Below are positions 50,410 through 59,924 of a DNA stretch of 64,000 nucleotides, one piece after another; positions within the stretch are counted from its first letter, which is position 1, and each line of letters opens with the position of its first letter. A program made the translations under genes and the position numbers. The stretch lies in the NCBI RefSeq assembly GCF_045063725.1, contig NZ_CP173695.1. One strand, 5' to 3'. The notes beneath the pieces were generated by a model. It was not told the DNA's origin. It saw only the letters and a program-made list of their open reading frames with translations, and searched no databases. The DNA is from Sellimonas catena (GTDB lineage Bacteria; Bacillota; Clostridia; Lachnospirales; Lachnospiraceae).

Positions 50410-51351
50410 TTATCGTTGTCCCTTATCGTAAGGGATTCCTTCCGCTTTTGGTGCTCTGGAGTTCCTTGAGAACAGAGCCAGCACCACGAGAGAGATAATA
50501 TATGGAAGCATGTTGTAAACGGCACTTGGGATATTGAGTGTTTCCAGAATGTCGAATCCGGAGTACACGTTGGACAGTGCACGGAACAGACCGAACAGAA
50601 GCGCTGCCAGTCCGATCAACTTCGGCTTCCACTGTCCGAAGATCATAACCGCAAGGGCAAGGAATCCGAATCCTGCCACACCGTTTTCAAATTTCCATTC
50701 GCTGACACCTGCTGTGATGTAGACGATTCCTCCCAGACCTCCGAAGAATCCGGAAATCAGGACGCCCGCATAACGCATTTTGTATACGTTGATTCCAACG
50801 GAATCCGCTGCCTGCGGATGCTCGCCGCACGCCCGCAGTCTCAGTCCAAACCGGGTTTTATAGAGAACCACGTGCGCAACGATCAGAAGGATGACAGCCA
50901 GGATCATAAACCAGCTTACTTCAAAGTTTCCGATTTTAAATGCCGAGAATGCTTTCCTCTGATCGATATACTGAATGGAAGAGGAAACATTGTTTACATT
51001 TTCTCCCATGTTGATTGCCTTCACAATGACAGTGGCCGCCGCTGTTCCAAGAAGGTTCATGGCTGTTCCGACCAGTGTCTGGTCCGCCTTAAAGTTGATG
51101 GCCGATACTGCAAGCAGAAGGGAGTAGATCATACCAAAGATCACACTTCCAAGGACAACCGTCAGAATCATCAGCGCTGCCGGAAGATCTCCCATGTACT
51201 TCATCACCAGGGCACCGCCAAGGGCACCGATGACCATGGTACCTTCCAGCCCCAGGTTGATCACACCGCTTCGTTCAGAAAAGCATCCGCCAAGGGCCAC
51301 AAGCATCAGTACTGATGCATAGATCAATGTATATTGTAATAAGAGTGCCAT
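50410..51351 (-). CDS. nupQ: Nucleoside ABC transporter permease (NupQ-like)
   Basis: A 313-residue permease with about eight membrane helices and a GVINLGLEGTMVIGALGGAL motif of the BPD_transp_2 family paired with BmpA-type lipoproteins. Second permease of the set; 17 bp after the first. Confidence 0.88.
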   Translation of the reverse strand: MALLLQYTLIYASVLMLVALGGCFSERSGVINLGLEGTMVIGALGGALVMKYMGDLPAALMILTVVLGSVIFGMIYSLLLAVSAINFKADQTLVGTAMNLLGTAAATVIVKAINMGENVNNVSSSIQYIDQRKAFSAFKIGNFEVSWFMILAVILLIVAHVVLYKTRFGLRLRACGEHPQAADSVGINVYKMRYAGVLISGFFGGLGGIVYITAGVSEWKFENGVAGFGFLALAVMIFGQWKPKLIGLAALLFGLFRALSNVYSGFDILETLNIPSAVYNMLPYIISLVVLALFSRNSRAPKAEGIPYDKGQR

Positions 51352-51368
51352 ATGTTCTTCCTCCTTCC

Positions 51369-52460
51369 CTATTTCTTTGCTTTTCTGTTCATGCAGTATT
51401 TAAAGAATAATACAAAACCGCAGAAGTAAATGATGATTGCCGAGATCAGATCGGAGATCTGTGCACAGTATACCATCTTGTCCACATAGGATCCGCCGCT
51501 TGTAATGTGCTGGATGAAAAATGCTGAGAAAATACTTCCGATCGGGTTCAGGCCTCCGAGGAAGGCTGCCGCGATTCCGTTGAATCCCATGGCCGGGACT
51601 GCCGTCTGTGCACAGGACCACTGCTCGATTCCGCTTAAGTAAAGGAATGCAGCTCCAAGACCTGCGAGGCATCCTGCGATCACCATGGTAAGGATCATGT
51701 TTCTCTTTTCTTTCATACCTGCATATTTTGCGGCATTTTTATTCAGTCCGGTTGCTTTTAATTCGTATCCAAGTTTTGTCTTGCTCATCACTACCCATAC
51801 GAGAATGGCGATGATGACTGCAAGCGGAATGGCAATGGTCACATACCGGTTGTCCGAAAACAGATTGTCCAGGCCGAGGCTTGGGATCAGGGCGTCCGGG
51901 CTGTTTGTCTTGAGCGCCATCGTATAGGTTGTACTGGATTCTTTGACATTCGTCAGAAGCATGTTGACGCTGTAAAGACTGATCCAGTTGAGCATAATTC
52001 CCGCGATAACTTCGTTTACATTTAAGTATGCCTTTAAGATTCCGGCGATTCCTCCGAGAAGTCCTCCGCCGATCATGGCTGCGATCATGCAGACATACCA
52101 AGGCATCTGATACGCAAGCGCCAGGTACAGGGCAAGTCCTGCTCCTACCGCGTACTGTCCGGAAGCTCCGATGTTAAAGAGCCCTACCTTGTAGGCAAAA
52201 AGGATGGACAGGGTACACATCAGAAGCGGCGCCGTTTTGGCAAGGGTGCTTCCGAAATATTCCAGTGCAACTTCCGGTCTCGGGAAATACAAGAAGTTCT
52301 TTAAAATGGATGTCATCGCATCCCAGGCTCCGGCCGGATTGATGCACAGCAACACAATATAACCTACCAGAAGACCAAGGATAATACAGATCAGAGACGC
52401 TATGACCGTCTGTACGCCGCCGATCTCCAGGAACCGTTTCTTTTCATTTTTTGTATTCAT
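51369..52460 (-). CDS. nupP: Nucleoside ABC transporter permease (NupP-like)
   Basis: A 363-residue permease with about nine membrane helices; LFNIGASGQYAVGAGLALYL and AGCLAGLGAAFLYLSG are typical of the family. It heterodimerises with the next permease by homology. Three bases separate it from the ATPase gene. Confidence 0.88.
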   Translation of the reverse strand: MNTKNEKKRFLEIGGVQTVIASLICIILGLLVGYIVLLCINPAGAWDAMTSILKNFLYFPRPEVALEYFGSTLAKTAPLLMCTLSILFAYKVGLFNIGASGQYAVGAGLALYLALAYQMPWYVCMIAAMIGGGLLGGIAGILKAYLNVNEVIAGIMLNWISLYSVNMLLTNVKESSTTYTMALKTNSPDALIPSLGLDNLFSDNRYVTIAIPLAVIIAILVWVVMSKTKLGYELKATGLNKNAAKYAGMKEKRNMILTMVIAGCLAGLGAAFLYLSGIEQWSCAQTAVPAMGFNGIAAAFLGGLNPIGSIFSAFFIQHITSGGSYVDKMVYCAQISDLISAIIIYFCGFVLFFKYCMNRKAKK

Positions 52461-52463
52461 ATG

Positions 52464-53990
52464 CTACACCTCCTGTTTCTTGGCGCCGGTCATATAAAGA
52501 CCAAGTTCTTCCACCGTCACTTCATCCGGTTTGAATTCCCCGACAAGTCTTCCTTCATACATGACGAGAATCCGGTCCGGCACATCCATGACTTCATCCA
52601 GTTCCAGGCTGACCAGAAGGACTGCCTTTCCGGCATCCCGCTGCTCGATCAGCTGCCTGTGAATCGATTCAATTGCTCCGATGTCGACTCCCCGTGTCGG
52701 CTGCACCGCAATCAAAAGATCCGGATTCTTGTCGATCTCTCTTGCAATGATCGCCTTCTGCTGATTTCCACCCGACATGGAACGTACGATAGTAGAGGAT
52801 TCCTGTCCGGAACGGATATCGTACTCTTCGATCAGGCTGTCCGAATATTCCCGGATTTCTTTTCGCTTCATCAGTCCGGCCTTGCTTGTAAACTGCGGTT
52901 CAAAGTAGCGCTGCAGCACCAGATTGTCCTCCAGAGAATAATCCAGAACCAGTCCGTGCTTATGCCGGTCTTCCGGAATGTGACTCATTCCGGAAGTGGA
53001 GCGTTCCCTGACAGATACTTTTGTAATATCTTTTCCGTTCATATGGATGCTTCCGCTCTTTAACGGCTCCAGACCGGAAAGTCCGTAAACAAGTTCTGTC
53101 TGGCCGTTTCCGTCGATTCCGGTAATGCAGACGATCTCGCCTTTACGTACCTGGAAGCTGACGTCCTGTACCGCATCCTTTTTATTCTGTCCGGCAACGG
53201 TCATGTCCTTCACATCCAGCACCACGTCGCCAGGCTCGGCCGGTTTTTTCTCTACTTTAAAGGAGACATTTCTTCCTACCATCATGGCGGAAAGCTTCTC
53301 CGGCGTCGTGTCTTTTGTTTCGACAGTTCCGACGTATTTTCCTTTTCTTAAAACCGTACAGCGGTCAGAAACTTCCATGATCTCGTTGAGCTTGTGGGAA
53401 ATGAAAAGGATACTCTTTCCTTCCTTTGCAAGTCCCTTCATGATCTGCATCAGTTCCTCGATCTCCTGCACGGTCAGCACTGCCGTCGGTTCATCAAAAA
53501 TCAGAATTTCATTATCCCGGTACAGCATTTTTAAAATTTCCGTTCTCTGCTGCATTCCAACTGTGATATTCTCCACTTTGGCGTCCGGATCAATCTGCAA
53601 ATGATACCGGTTTGACAGTTCCATTACCTTTTTCCTTGCGTCATCCTTTTTCAGAAATCCGCCCTGTACCGGCTCTGCGCCGAGAATGATATTATCAAGC
53701 ACAGAAAAACATTCCACCAGTTTGAAGTGCTGGTGCACCATTCCGATTCCAAGTGCGTTGGCGTCGTTCGGATTTTTGATTTCTACTTTTTTCCCGTCTT
53801 TGTGGATTTCTCCTTCTTCCGCCTGATACAGTCCGAATAACACGCTCATCAACGTGGATTTTCCCGCTCCGTTTTCCCCGAGGAGCGCGTGGATCTCGCC
53901 TTTTTTCAACTGAAGCGTAATGTCATCGTTTGCCACAATCCCAGGAAATCTCTTGGTGATGTGAAGCATTTCCACTGCATATTCTCCCAT
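52464..53990 (-). CDS. nupO: Nucleoside ABC transporter ATPase (NupO-like, double ABC domain)
   Basis: A 508-residue ATPase with two ABC modules in tandem, as in sugar and BmpA-linked transporters. The first has Walker A LLGENGAGKSTLMS near 35-48 and EPTAVLT after Walker B; the second has GIDGNGQTELV near 291-301 and the signature SGGNQQKAIIARE. The second Walker A lacks the GKS lysine (GNGQTE), as is usual for this family. It powers nucleoside uptake. Confidence 0.92.
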   Translation of the reverse strand: MGEYAVEMLHITKRFPGIVANDDITLQLKKGEIHALLGENGAGKSTLMSVLFGLYQAEEGEIHKDGKKVEIKNPNDANALGIGMVHQHFKLVECFSVLDNIILGAEPVQGGFLKKDDARKKVMELSNRYHLQIDPDAKVENITVGMQQRTEILKMLYRDNEILIFDEPTAVLTVQEIEELMQIMKGLAKEGKSILFISHKLNEIMEVSDRCTVLRKGKYVGTVETKDTTPEKLSAMMVGRNVSFKVEKKPAEPGDVVLDVKDMTVAGQNKKDAVQDVSFQVRKGEIVCITGIDGNGQTELVYGLSGLEPLKSGSIHMNGKDITKVSVRERSTSGMSHIPEDRHKHGLVLDYSLEDNLVLQRYFEPQFTSKAGLMKRKEIREYSDSLIEEYDIRSGQESSTIVRSMSGGNQQKAIIAREIDKNPDLLIAVQPTRGVDIGAIESIHRQLIEQRDAGKAVLLVSLELDEVMDVPDRILVMYEGRLVGEFKPDEVTVEELGLYMTGAKKQEV

Positions 53991-54015
53991 TTTTGCTTCC
54001 TCCTTCCGGTATCTT

Positions 54016-55203
54016 TTACATGATCGATCCTTGTCTTTCGTTTACCTTGACAGATACTTCCGGCATCTTTTCGGTGGAATTATCAATAGTAATTTCCCCG
54101 TCATAGATTTTCCGTACCAGTTCATGGTAATCGTCCACGGTAAAGTTTTCGTTCCACTGTGTCGTATCTTCCGGAAGCCCTACGTAATTGACATCCATAT
54201 CCGTTCCTGACACAAGTCCAAGATTTTCGATCTTTCCGACATGTTCTTCCCAGGTATTTGTCACAATGATGGAATCCAGCATCGCCTTTACGGTTGCTCC
54301 CAGCCCTTTCATTGCGGATGTTACCGTCATTCCTTCTCCGTACGCGTCAATAATCGGGGACTGGTCGCTGTCCACGCCGATCATCTTTCCGCCCACTTTT
54401 GAAGCAGCTTCTGCCGCAGAGGTAAAGATACCGCCGCCGCATGCAAAGACGATCTCCGTTCCCTGGCTGTACCAGGTATCCATCGCCGCCGTCACTTCTG
54501 TAGATCCGTAGAACTGTCCGCCATAGGCGTACTCGACTTCGATCTGGTCGGTAATTCCAAGCTCTTTAGCCGCATCATTGATTCCCTGCACATAGCCGAA
54601 TCCATACCTCATAACTGCCGGTACCGCCTGACCACCCAGGAAACCAAGTTTCCGGTATCCAAGCTTCACAGCCGCATATCCCGCCATATACCCCGGAATC
54701 TCTTCCTGGTAAACTGCACAGTATGTGTTTTTCGTATTGTAATAGTCCGACGCCTCATATGCGTCCGGGTTATCGTAGTACTTGCTTCCTACTGCTGCCG
54801 CAATGATATCTCCTGCCGTCATATCCAGCGCAATAAATTTGACATCCGGATATTTGTATGTTACTTCCACCAAAGCCGGCGCAAAAATATATCCCGGCAT
54901 AACGATGATATTGTATCCTTCTGCCACGGCCACATCGATCATGGCAATCCGGGCATAATCCGTATCCCCGTCCGGCTTTTTGTAGGTAAAATCGATATTA
55001 TTTTCCGTACAGTACTCAAGACATGCTTCGTAAGTTGTCTGGTTAAAAGACTGGTCTGTAATGTCGCCGCTGTCCGTGATCATGGCCACACGATAATCTG
55101 AATTTCCGCTGCCCTGGCTGGACTTGGAAGGTCCGCATCCAATCGCGGAAACTGCCATGCAGATTACCAGAAACAACGCGGCAAGCTTTTTCATTCTTTT
55201 CAT
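54016..55203 (-). CDS. nupN: BmpA-type nucleoside-binding lipoprotein
   Basis: A 395-residue surface lipoprotein with signal sequence and lipobox SAIGC near residue 23. MITDSGDITDQSFNQTTYEA is the characteristic start of BMP-family binding proteins, and GVDSDQSPI is also conserved. It delivers nucleosides to the ABC permeases downstream. Confidence 0.92.
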   Translation of the reverse strand: MKRMKKLAALFLVICMAVSAIGCGPSKSSQGSGNSDYRVAMITDSGDITDQSFNQTTYEACLEYCTENNIDFTYKKPDGDTDYARIAMIDVAVAEGYNIIVMPGYIFAPALVEVTYKYPDVKFIALDMTAGDIIAAAVGSKYYDNPDAYEASDYYNTKNTYCAVYQEEIPGYMAGYAAVKLGYRKLGFLGGQAVPAVMRYGFGYVQGINDAAKELGITDQIEVEYAYGGQFYGSTEVTAAMDTWYSQGTEIVFACGGGIFTSAAEAASKVGGKMIGVDSDQSPIIDAYGEGMTVTSAMKGLGATVKAMLDSIIVTNTWEEHVGKIENLGLVSGTDMDVNYVGLPEDTTQWNENFTVDDYHELVRKIYDGEITIDNSTEKMPEVSVKVNERQGSIM

Positions 55204-55235
55204 GTCTTCTGTTCCTCCTTTTCGCGGAATGTTCT

Positions 55236-56426
55236 TTATTTTAAACAGGAAAGCAGGGATGTTCCGATTGTCTCTTCCGGCATGGACAGCCCGAAATTGT
55301 CCAGGATCGTCGCGCCGATTACCGCAAAGGTATCCTGTTCCGGCAGCATTCCGTTTCCTTCCATAGACCGGGAGTACGCAAGGAACGGTACTTTCTCACG
55401 CGTATGGTCAGTGCCTGTGTAAGTCGGATCATTTCCATGGTCCGCCGTGATGATTAAAAGATCGTCTTCTCTTAGCTTTTCCAGTAAAACCGCTAATTTT
55501 TCATCAAACATCTCCAGCTCTTTCGCATATCCTTCCGGATCTCTTCTGTGTCCCCATTTTGCGTCGAAATCTACCAGATTGACAAAGCAGAGTCCGTGGA
55601 AATCTTTGTCTGCAAGCTCGATGGTCTGCTCCATTCCGTGGACGGAGGATTTGGATTTGTATGCTTCCGTGATGCCTTCTCCGTCGAAAATGTCCTTGAT
55701 CTTTCCAACGGAAATCACATCGAAACCATTGTCCTGAAGTACATTCAGCGCCGTCTTTACCGGAGGCTTCAGCGCATAGTCATGACGGTTGCTCGTCCGT
55801 TCAAACTCGCCCCGTTTCTTTCCGACATACGGTCTTGCAATGACTCTTCCGACTCTCCACTCTTCTTTCATCGTCAGTTCTCTTGCAATTTCGCAGCAGC
55901 GGTACAGCTCCTGTAAATCAAAGGTCTCTTCATTTCCACAGATCTGAAGCACCGAGTCCGCTGAAGTATACACAATCATATGTCCGGTTGCGATTTCTTC
56001 TTCTCCAAGTTCCTCTATAATCTCCGTTCCACTGGCACTCTTGTTTCCAATCACTTTGTGTCCGGTCCGTTTTTCCAGTTCGTCGATCAGTTCCTTCGGA
56101 AATCCGTGTTCCGTGAATGTCTTGAACGGCTTTTTCGTCTCCACTCCCATGATCTCCCAGTGTCCGGTCATCGTATCCTTTCCGTTACTTCTTTCCCGGA
56201 GTGCCGCCTGGTATCCAAGTGGATTTTCTACTGCCGGCACCTGGCGAAGCTGTGTCAGATTTGCGATTCCAAGCTTTTGCAGCGCCGGAATCCGGAAGGT
56301 CTCCACTGATTCGGAAATGTGTCCGAGCGTGTTGACTCCTACATCTCCAAACTTTTCCCCGTCCGGCATGACGCCGATTCCCAGAGAATCGATCACAATT
56401 ACAAATACCCGTTTTGCCTGTTTCAT
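55236..56426 (-). CDS. deoB: Phosphopentomutase
   Basis: A 396-residue alkaline-phosphatase-fold enzyme interconverting (deoxy)ribose-1- and -5-phosphate. VFVIVIDSLGIGVMPDGEKF at the start, GHWEIMG and ITADHGNDPTYTGTDHTRE at the end hold the metal ligands. I start at 56426, preceded by AGGAGGAAT; the open frame extends 12 codons further into cdd without a ribosome site. It connects pnp/udp to deoC. Confidence 0.95.
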   Translation of the reverse strand: MKQAKRVFVIVIDSLGIGVMPDGEKFGDVGVNTLGHISESVETFRIPALQKLGIANLTQLRQVPAVENPLGYQAALRERSNGKDTMTGHWEIMGVETKKPFKTFTEHGFPKELIDELEKRTGHKVIGNKSASGTEIIEELGEEEIATGHMIVYTSADSVLQICGNEETFDLQELYRCCEIARELTMKEEWRVGRVIARPYVGKKRGEFERTSNRHDYALKPPVKTALNVLQDNGFDVISVGKIKDIFDGEGITEAYKSKSSVHGMEQTIELADKDFHGLCFVNLVDFDAKWGHRRDPEGYAKELEMFDEKLAVLLEKLREDDLLIITADHGNDPTYTGTDHTREKVPFLAYSRSMEGNGMLPEQDTFAVIGATILDNFGLSMPEETIGTSLLSCLK

Positions 56427-56433
56427 ATTCCTC

Positions 56434-56859
56434 CTACCTTTCTTCCAGATTGCCCGGTCCAAATCCCTGAGGCATCAGATCTTTCAGTTTATAAATCCGA
56501 TAATCATCTTTTCCCTTTGCCAGGATAATCTGAAATTCGTCCGGATGACAGAATTCCATCATGACCTGCCTGCACACTCCGCAAGGTGGTGTATAATCCA
56601 AAAGTTCTCCGTCCGGTCCGCCTACAATACAGATTGCTTCAAATTCCCGGATTCCTTCGCTGACTGCCTTGAAAACGGCTGTCCGCTCGGCACAGTTCGT
56701 CGGCGTGTACGCAGCATTCTCTATATTGCATCCTGTGTAGATCTGTCCGTTTTTTGCAAGCAGAGCCGCCCCGACTTTGAAATGGGAATACGGTGTGTAG
56801 GAGAAGGCAAGTTGAGCAATGGCTGTTTCAATCAGTTCCTGAATCTGTGTTTCACTCAT
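56434..56859 (-). CDS. cdd: Cytidine deaminase
   Basis: A 141-residue zinc deaminase making uridine from cytidine. The zinc and catalytic residues are in NCAERTA (CAE) and PPCGVCRQ (PCxxC). Residues YSHFKVGAALLAKNG and NIENAAY match the family. It lies 14 bp after udp and 7 bp before deoB. Confidence 0.96.
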   Translation of the reverse strand: MSETQIQELIETAIAQLAFSYTPYSHFKVGAALLAKNGQIYTGCNIENAAYTPTNCAERTAVFKAVSEGIREFEAICIVGGPDGELLDYTPPCGVCRQVMMEFCHPDEFQIILAKGKDDYRIYKLKDLMPQGFGPGNLEER

Positions 56860-56873
56860 CTGTGCACCCTCCT

Positions 56874-57656
56874 TTATTTTCCTGCCTTTTTGTCCGCTTC
56901 AATCAGTTTCCGGATTGCTCCCACTGCTACCCGGACTGCCATATCGGTATCATGGACTACCGGATTTTCCAGTCCTTCCTTTTCCCGTTCCTGGTTTGCC
57001 ACAACGAGGAAGCAGGATCCTGCCCGCACTCTTAAGTGGCTTGCTACAACAAAGAGGGCCGCCGATTCCATCTCGGAAGCCAGGCATCCAAGCCGCTTCC
57101 ATGCTTCCCATTTATTCAGAAGCTCATAGCTGACCGGCATCCGCTCCGGAGAGTGTTGTCCATAGAAGGAATCTTTACACTGAACGACGCCGACATGGTA
57201 CGGCGCTCCCATTTCCCTTGCTGATTCCATCAGTGCGTTGGTAAGATGGATGTCCGCCACAGCCGGAAACTCGATCGGTGCGTATTCCCGTGTCGTCCCT
57301 TCCATACGGATCGCCCCGTTTGCGATTACCACGTCCCCGCTCTTTACATCCAGCTGCATTCCTCCGCATGTTCCGATCCGGATAAAGGTATCCGCCCCGG
57401 ACATAACCAGCTCTTCCATGGCGATCGATGCGGACGGACCGCCGATTCCTGTAGATGTCACACTTACTTTCTCGCCGTCCAGATATCCCGTATAAGTCAC
57501 ATATTCTCTGTTGTCTGCCATCAAAACCGGAGCATCAAAATATTTTGCGATCTTTGCACACCGTTTTGGATCCCCCGGAAGAATCACATAACGTCCGACA
57601 TCTCCTTTTCCTACCTGAATGTGATATTGTTTATTCGGGTTTTCTGAATAATTCAT
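56874..57656 (-). CDS. udp: Uridine phosphorylase
   Basis: A 260-residue hexameric nucleoside phosphorylase of the PNP/UDP family: GKGDVGRYVILPGDPKRCAK, then TGIGGPSASIAMEEL and FIRIGTCGGMQ, and EMESAALFVVASHL. It cleaves uridine to uracil and ribose-1-phosphate. I choose the ATG at 57656 because GAGG is 7 bases upstream; ATG 57662 is too close to it. First gene of the cluster. Confidence 0.9.
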   Translation of the reverse strand: MNYSENPNKQYHIQVGKGDVGRYVILPGDPKRCAKIAKYFDAPVLMADNREYVTYTGYLDGEKVSVTSTGIGGPSASIAMEELVMSGADTFIRIGTCGGMQLDVKSGDVVIANGAIRMEGTTREYAPIEFPAVADIHLTNALMESAREMGAPYHVGVVQCKDSFYGQHSPERMPVSYELLNKWEAWKRLGCLASEMESAALFVVASHLRVRAGSCFLVVANQEREKEGLENPVVHDTDMAVRVAVGAIRKLIEADKKAGK

Positions 57657-57778
57657 AATCATACCTCGCTTTCCCTTACCTGTAATATGGACATCCGTTC
57701 TCATTTTTACACAAAAAAATACCGGCTTGTCCTCATTTCGTTCGTCTTTACTTGCATCTTAACCGGAATTTAACATAT

Positions 57779-57802
57779 AAAAAAGGACTCGAGTCCCTTT
57801 TT
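57779..57802. other. Perfect palindrome in the divergent udp / regulator interval
   Basis: GGACTCGAGTCC (57785-57796) is bordered by A and T runs, so it looks like a bidirectional terminator, but it lies between divergently read genes where no known transcript should end. It may be an operator or a relic of a lost gene. The rest of 57657-57948 shows TTGACA at 57887-57892 as a possible -35 for the regulator and no gene. Confidence 0.5.
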
Positions 57803-57948
57803 GTTCATTTACGTAACTTTTCACAATTTCGTACCATGGTTTTTGTCTACTTTTTCTATATTCCTCACCTCTTTTTCTCTCTCTTCTTGACAGTTTTCTA
57901 TTTCTGTGTAAGGATTTTATCAGTATAAAAAACAGGAGATGGAATGTT

Positions 57949-58662
57949 ATGAAAAGGAAAATACTGATTGTGGACGACGAACAGGCCATTGCCGATCTGG
58001 TGGAAGTCTATCTTTCCAATGAGGGGATGGAAGTCCTGAAATGTTACAATGGAAAAGATGCGCTTGACTGTATCCGGAAAGAAGAACTGTCTCTTGCGAT
58101 TCTGGATGTCATGCTTCCCGACATTGACGGCTACAAACTCTGTCAGGAGATCCGGAAGGAGCATTTTTATCCTGTCATCATGCTGACCGCAAGAACAGAG
58201 GATACTGACAAGATTCTCGGTCTCACCATTGGAGCCGATGATTATATTACAAAACCGTTCAATCCTCTGGAACTGGTGGCAAGGGTCAAGACCCAGCTCC
58301 GCCGCTTTGAGCGCTACAATCCAAAAGCCGCGCCGGCGGATTCTTCCTTGGATGCAGCCGCCGATTCCTGTATCGACATCCGGGGATTAAGCATTGATAA
58401 GGATTCTCACAAATGTTCCTTAAACGGCAGCCCGCTGTCTCTGACACCGATCGAATTTTCCATCCTATGGTATCTGTGCGAAAACAAAGGTCGTGTCGTT
58501 TCCTCTGAGGAACTCTTCGAGCAGGTCTGGGGAGAAAAATTTCTTGATAATAACAATACGGTCATGGCTCACATCGGCCGGCTCCGTGAGAAGATGAAAG
58601 ACTCCGGCCGGAAGCCGAAATACATTAAAACTGTATGGGGAGTGGGGTATCAAATTGAATAA
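57949..58662 (+). CDS. VanR-like response regulator (OmpR family)
   Basis: A 237-residue regulator: receiver domain with acidic pocket VDDE, phosphorylated D53 (AILDVMLPD) and conserved lysine in YITKPFNP; C-terminal OmpR-type winged helix (LTPIEFSILWYLCENKGRVV, then NTVMAHIGRLREKM). It resembles VanR of glycopeptide-resistance loci, but no van ligase genes follow. The ATG follows GGAGATGGAATGTT. It overlaps the kinase gene by 8 nt. Confidence 0.93.
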   Translation: MKRKILIVDDEQAIADLVEVYLSNEGMEVLKCYNGKDALDCIRKEELSLAILDVMLPDIDGYKLCQEIRKEHFYPVIMLTARTEDTDKILGLTIGADDYITKPFNPLELVARVKTQLRRFERYNPKAAPADSSLDAAADSCIDIRGLSIDKDSHKCSLNGSPLSLTPIEFSILWYLCENKGRVVSSEELFEQVWGEKFLDNNNTVMAHIGRLREKMKDSGRKPKYIKTVWGVGYQIE

Positions 58663-59764
58663 ACAGACAACGAATCAACTTTCCGAACAGCTCCGCCGCA
58701 GACTTTTGTACCGTTTTATTTTTTCTTATCTACTCTATGTGGGCATCGGCGGATTTCTGTTCCTTCTTGTATACTGGTATTATCACACGAGAATGTGGTA
58801 CGGGTATGAGACTTTTTATATCGTGATATCCACATTGGAGCGTTTCCACGAACTCTTTATGATTTTATATCTGCTCATCGGCGCTCTTATTTTCGGATAC
58901 CGTTATCTCTCTAAATCCTGTGCCTATCTGGATGAGCTTCTGACAGCCTCCGACAGCCTCTGGAAAAATCAGGAGGAACCTGTCGTTATGTCCGATGACC
59001 TGCGGGAAGCCGCCCTTCATATGAATGAGGTACGGCTTGATATCATCGAAAGCAGGAAGGCCGCCAACGAGGCTGAACAGCGAAAAAACGACCTGGTCGT
59101 CTATCTGGCTCATGACCTGAAGACGCCGCTCACCTCCGTGATCGGATATCTGACGCTTCTTCATGATGAAAGGGAAATTTCCCCTGCACTTCAGGAGAAA
59201 TATCTGGGCGTTGCTCTTGAAAAGGCAGAGCGACTGGAGGACCTGATCAATGAGTTCTTCGACATTACCCGGTTTAATCTGACCCATCTGACGCTGGATC
59301 TTAGCCGGATCAATCTGACAAGGATGCTGGAGCAGACTCTCTACGAATTTGCCCCGATGTTTGCGGAAAAGAACCTGGAATATTCTTTCCATGCCCCGCA
59401 GAATCTGGAGTTCCTCTGTGACCCGGACAAACTGCAGCGTGTCTTTGACAACCTTCTGCGAAATGCGGTCAACTACAGTTTTCCGGACACGGTCATCGAT
59501 GTCCGGCTTTCCGTCGACATGGGCGTTCTGACTTTCACCGTAGAAAACGAGGGCCGCACCATTCCCCCGGAAAAACTGGAGCGGATCTTTGAACAGTTCT
59601 TCCGCCTGGACTCTTCCAGAGGCTCCGGAAGCGGCGGAGCAGGCCTTGGTCTTGCCATTGCAAAAGAGATTGTAGAACTGCACGGCGGCCAGATTTTTGC
59701 CGAAAGTCACGACAACCGTGTGATCTTCCGGGTTGATCTTCCATATTCGTCAGGAAATCGTTAG
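58655..59764 (+). CDS. VanS-like sensor histidine kinase
   Basis: A 369-residue membrane kinase with two membrane helices (around 22-45 and 70-90), a short extracytoplasmic loop, and a dimerisation/phosphoacceptor region LAHDLKTPLTSVIGYLTLL with the conserved His. The ATPase has NLLRNAVNYS (N box) and GSGGAGLGLAIAKEIVELHG (G box). The phosphoacceptor region is very like that of VanS. The signal it senses is unknown, though cell-wall stress is plausible. Confidence 0.92.
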   Translation: MNKQTTNQLSEQLRRRLLYRFIFSYLLYVGIGGFLFLLVYWYYHTRMWYGYETFYIVISTLERFHELFMILYLLIGALIFGYRYLSKSCAYLDELLTASDSLWKNQEEPVVMSDDLREAALHMNEVRLDIIESRKAANEAEQRKNDLVVYLAHDLKTPLTSVIGYLTLLHDEREISPALQEKYLGVALEKAERLEDLINEFFDITRFNLTHLTLDLSRINLTRMLEQTLYEFAPMFAEKNLEYSFHAPQNLEFLCDPDKLQRVFDNLLRNAVNYSFPDTVIDVRLSVDMGVLTFTVENEGRTIPPEKLERIFEQFFRLDSSRGSGSGGAGLGLAIAKEIVELHGGQIFAESHDNRVIFRVDLPYSSGNR

Positions 59765-59836
59765 AATTTCGTGGGAGAAAATATAGATTTCCATCTATGA
59801 ATCCGAGAAAATCAAATCGATCATTCTGATATAGTA

Positions 59837-59882
59837 AAAGCGTGCCAGGGAAACCGCTTCCGGTTTTCCGACACGCTTTTTC
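59837..59882 (+). terminator. Intrinsic terminator after the two-component genes
   Basis: AAAGCGTG...CACGCTTT stem with an internal GGGAAACCG/CGGTTTTCC pairing and then TTTTT. It separates the kinase from the peptidase gene, though both read the same way. Confidence 0.85.
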
Positions 59883-59924
59883 CATGTGAACTTTGGGTAC
59901 TTTACCAGAAAGGAATGATCTCTC

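Noticed and set aside
57949..59764. Vancomycin resistance operon
   Set aside because: Only a VanR/VanS-like pair is present; no D-Ala-D-Lac/Ser ligase, dehydrogenase or dipeptidase genes follow.
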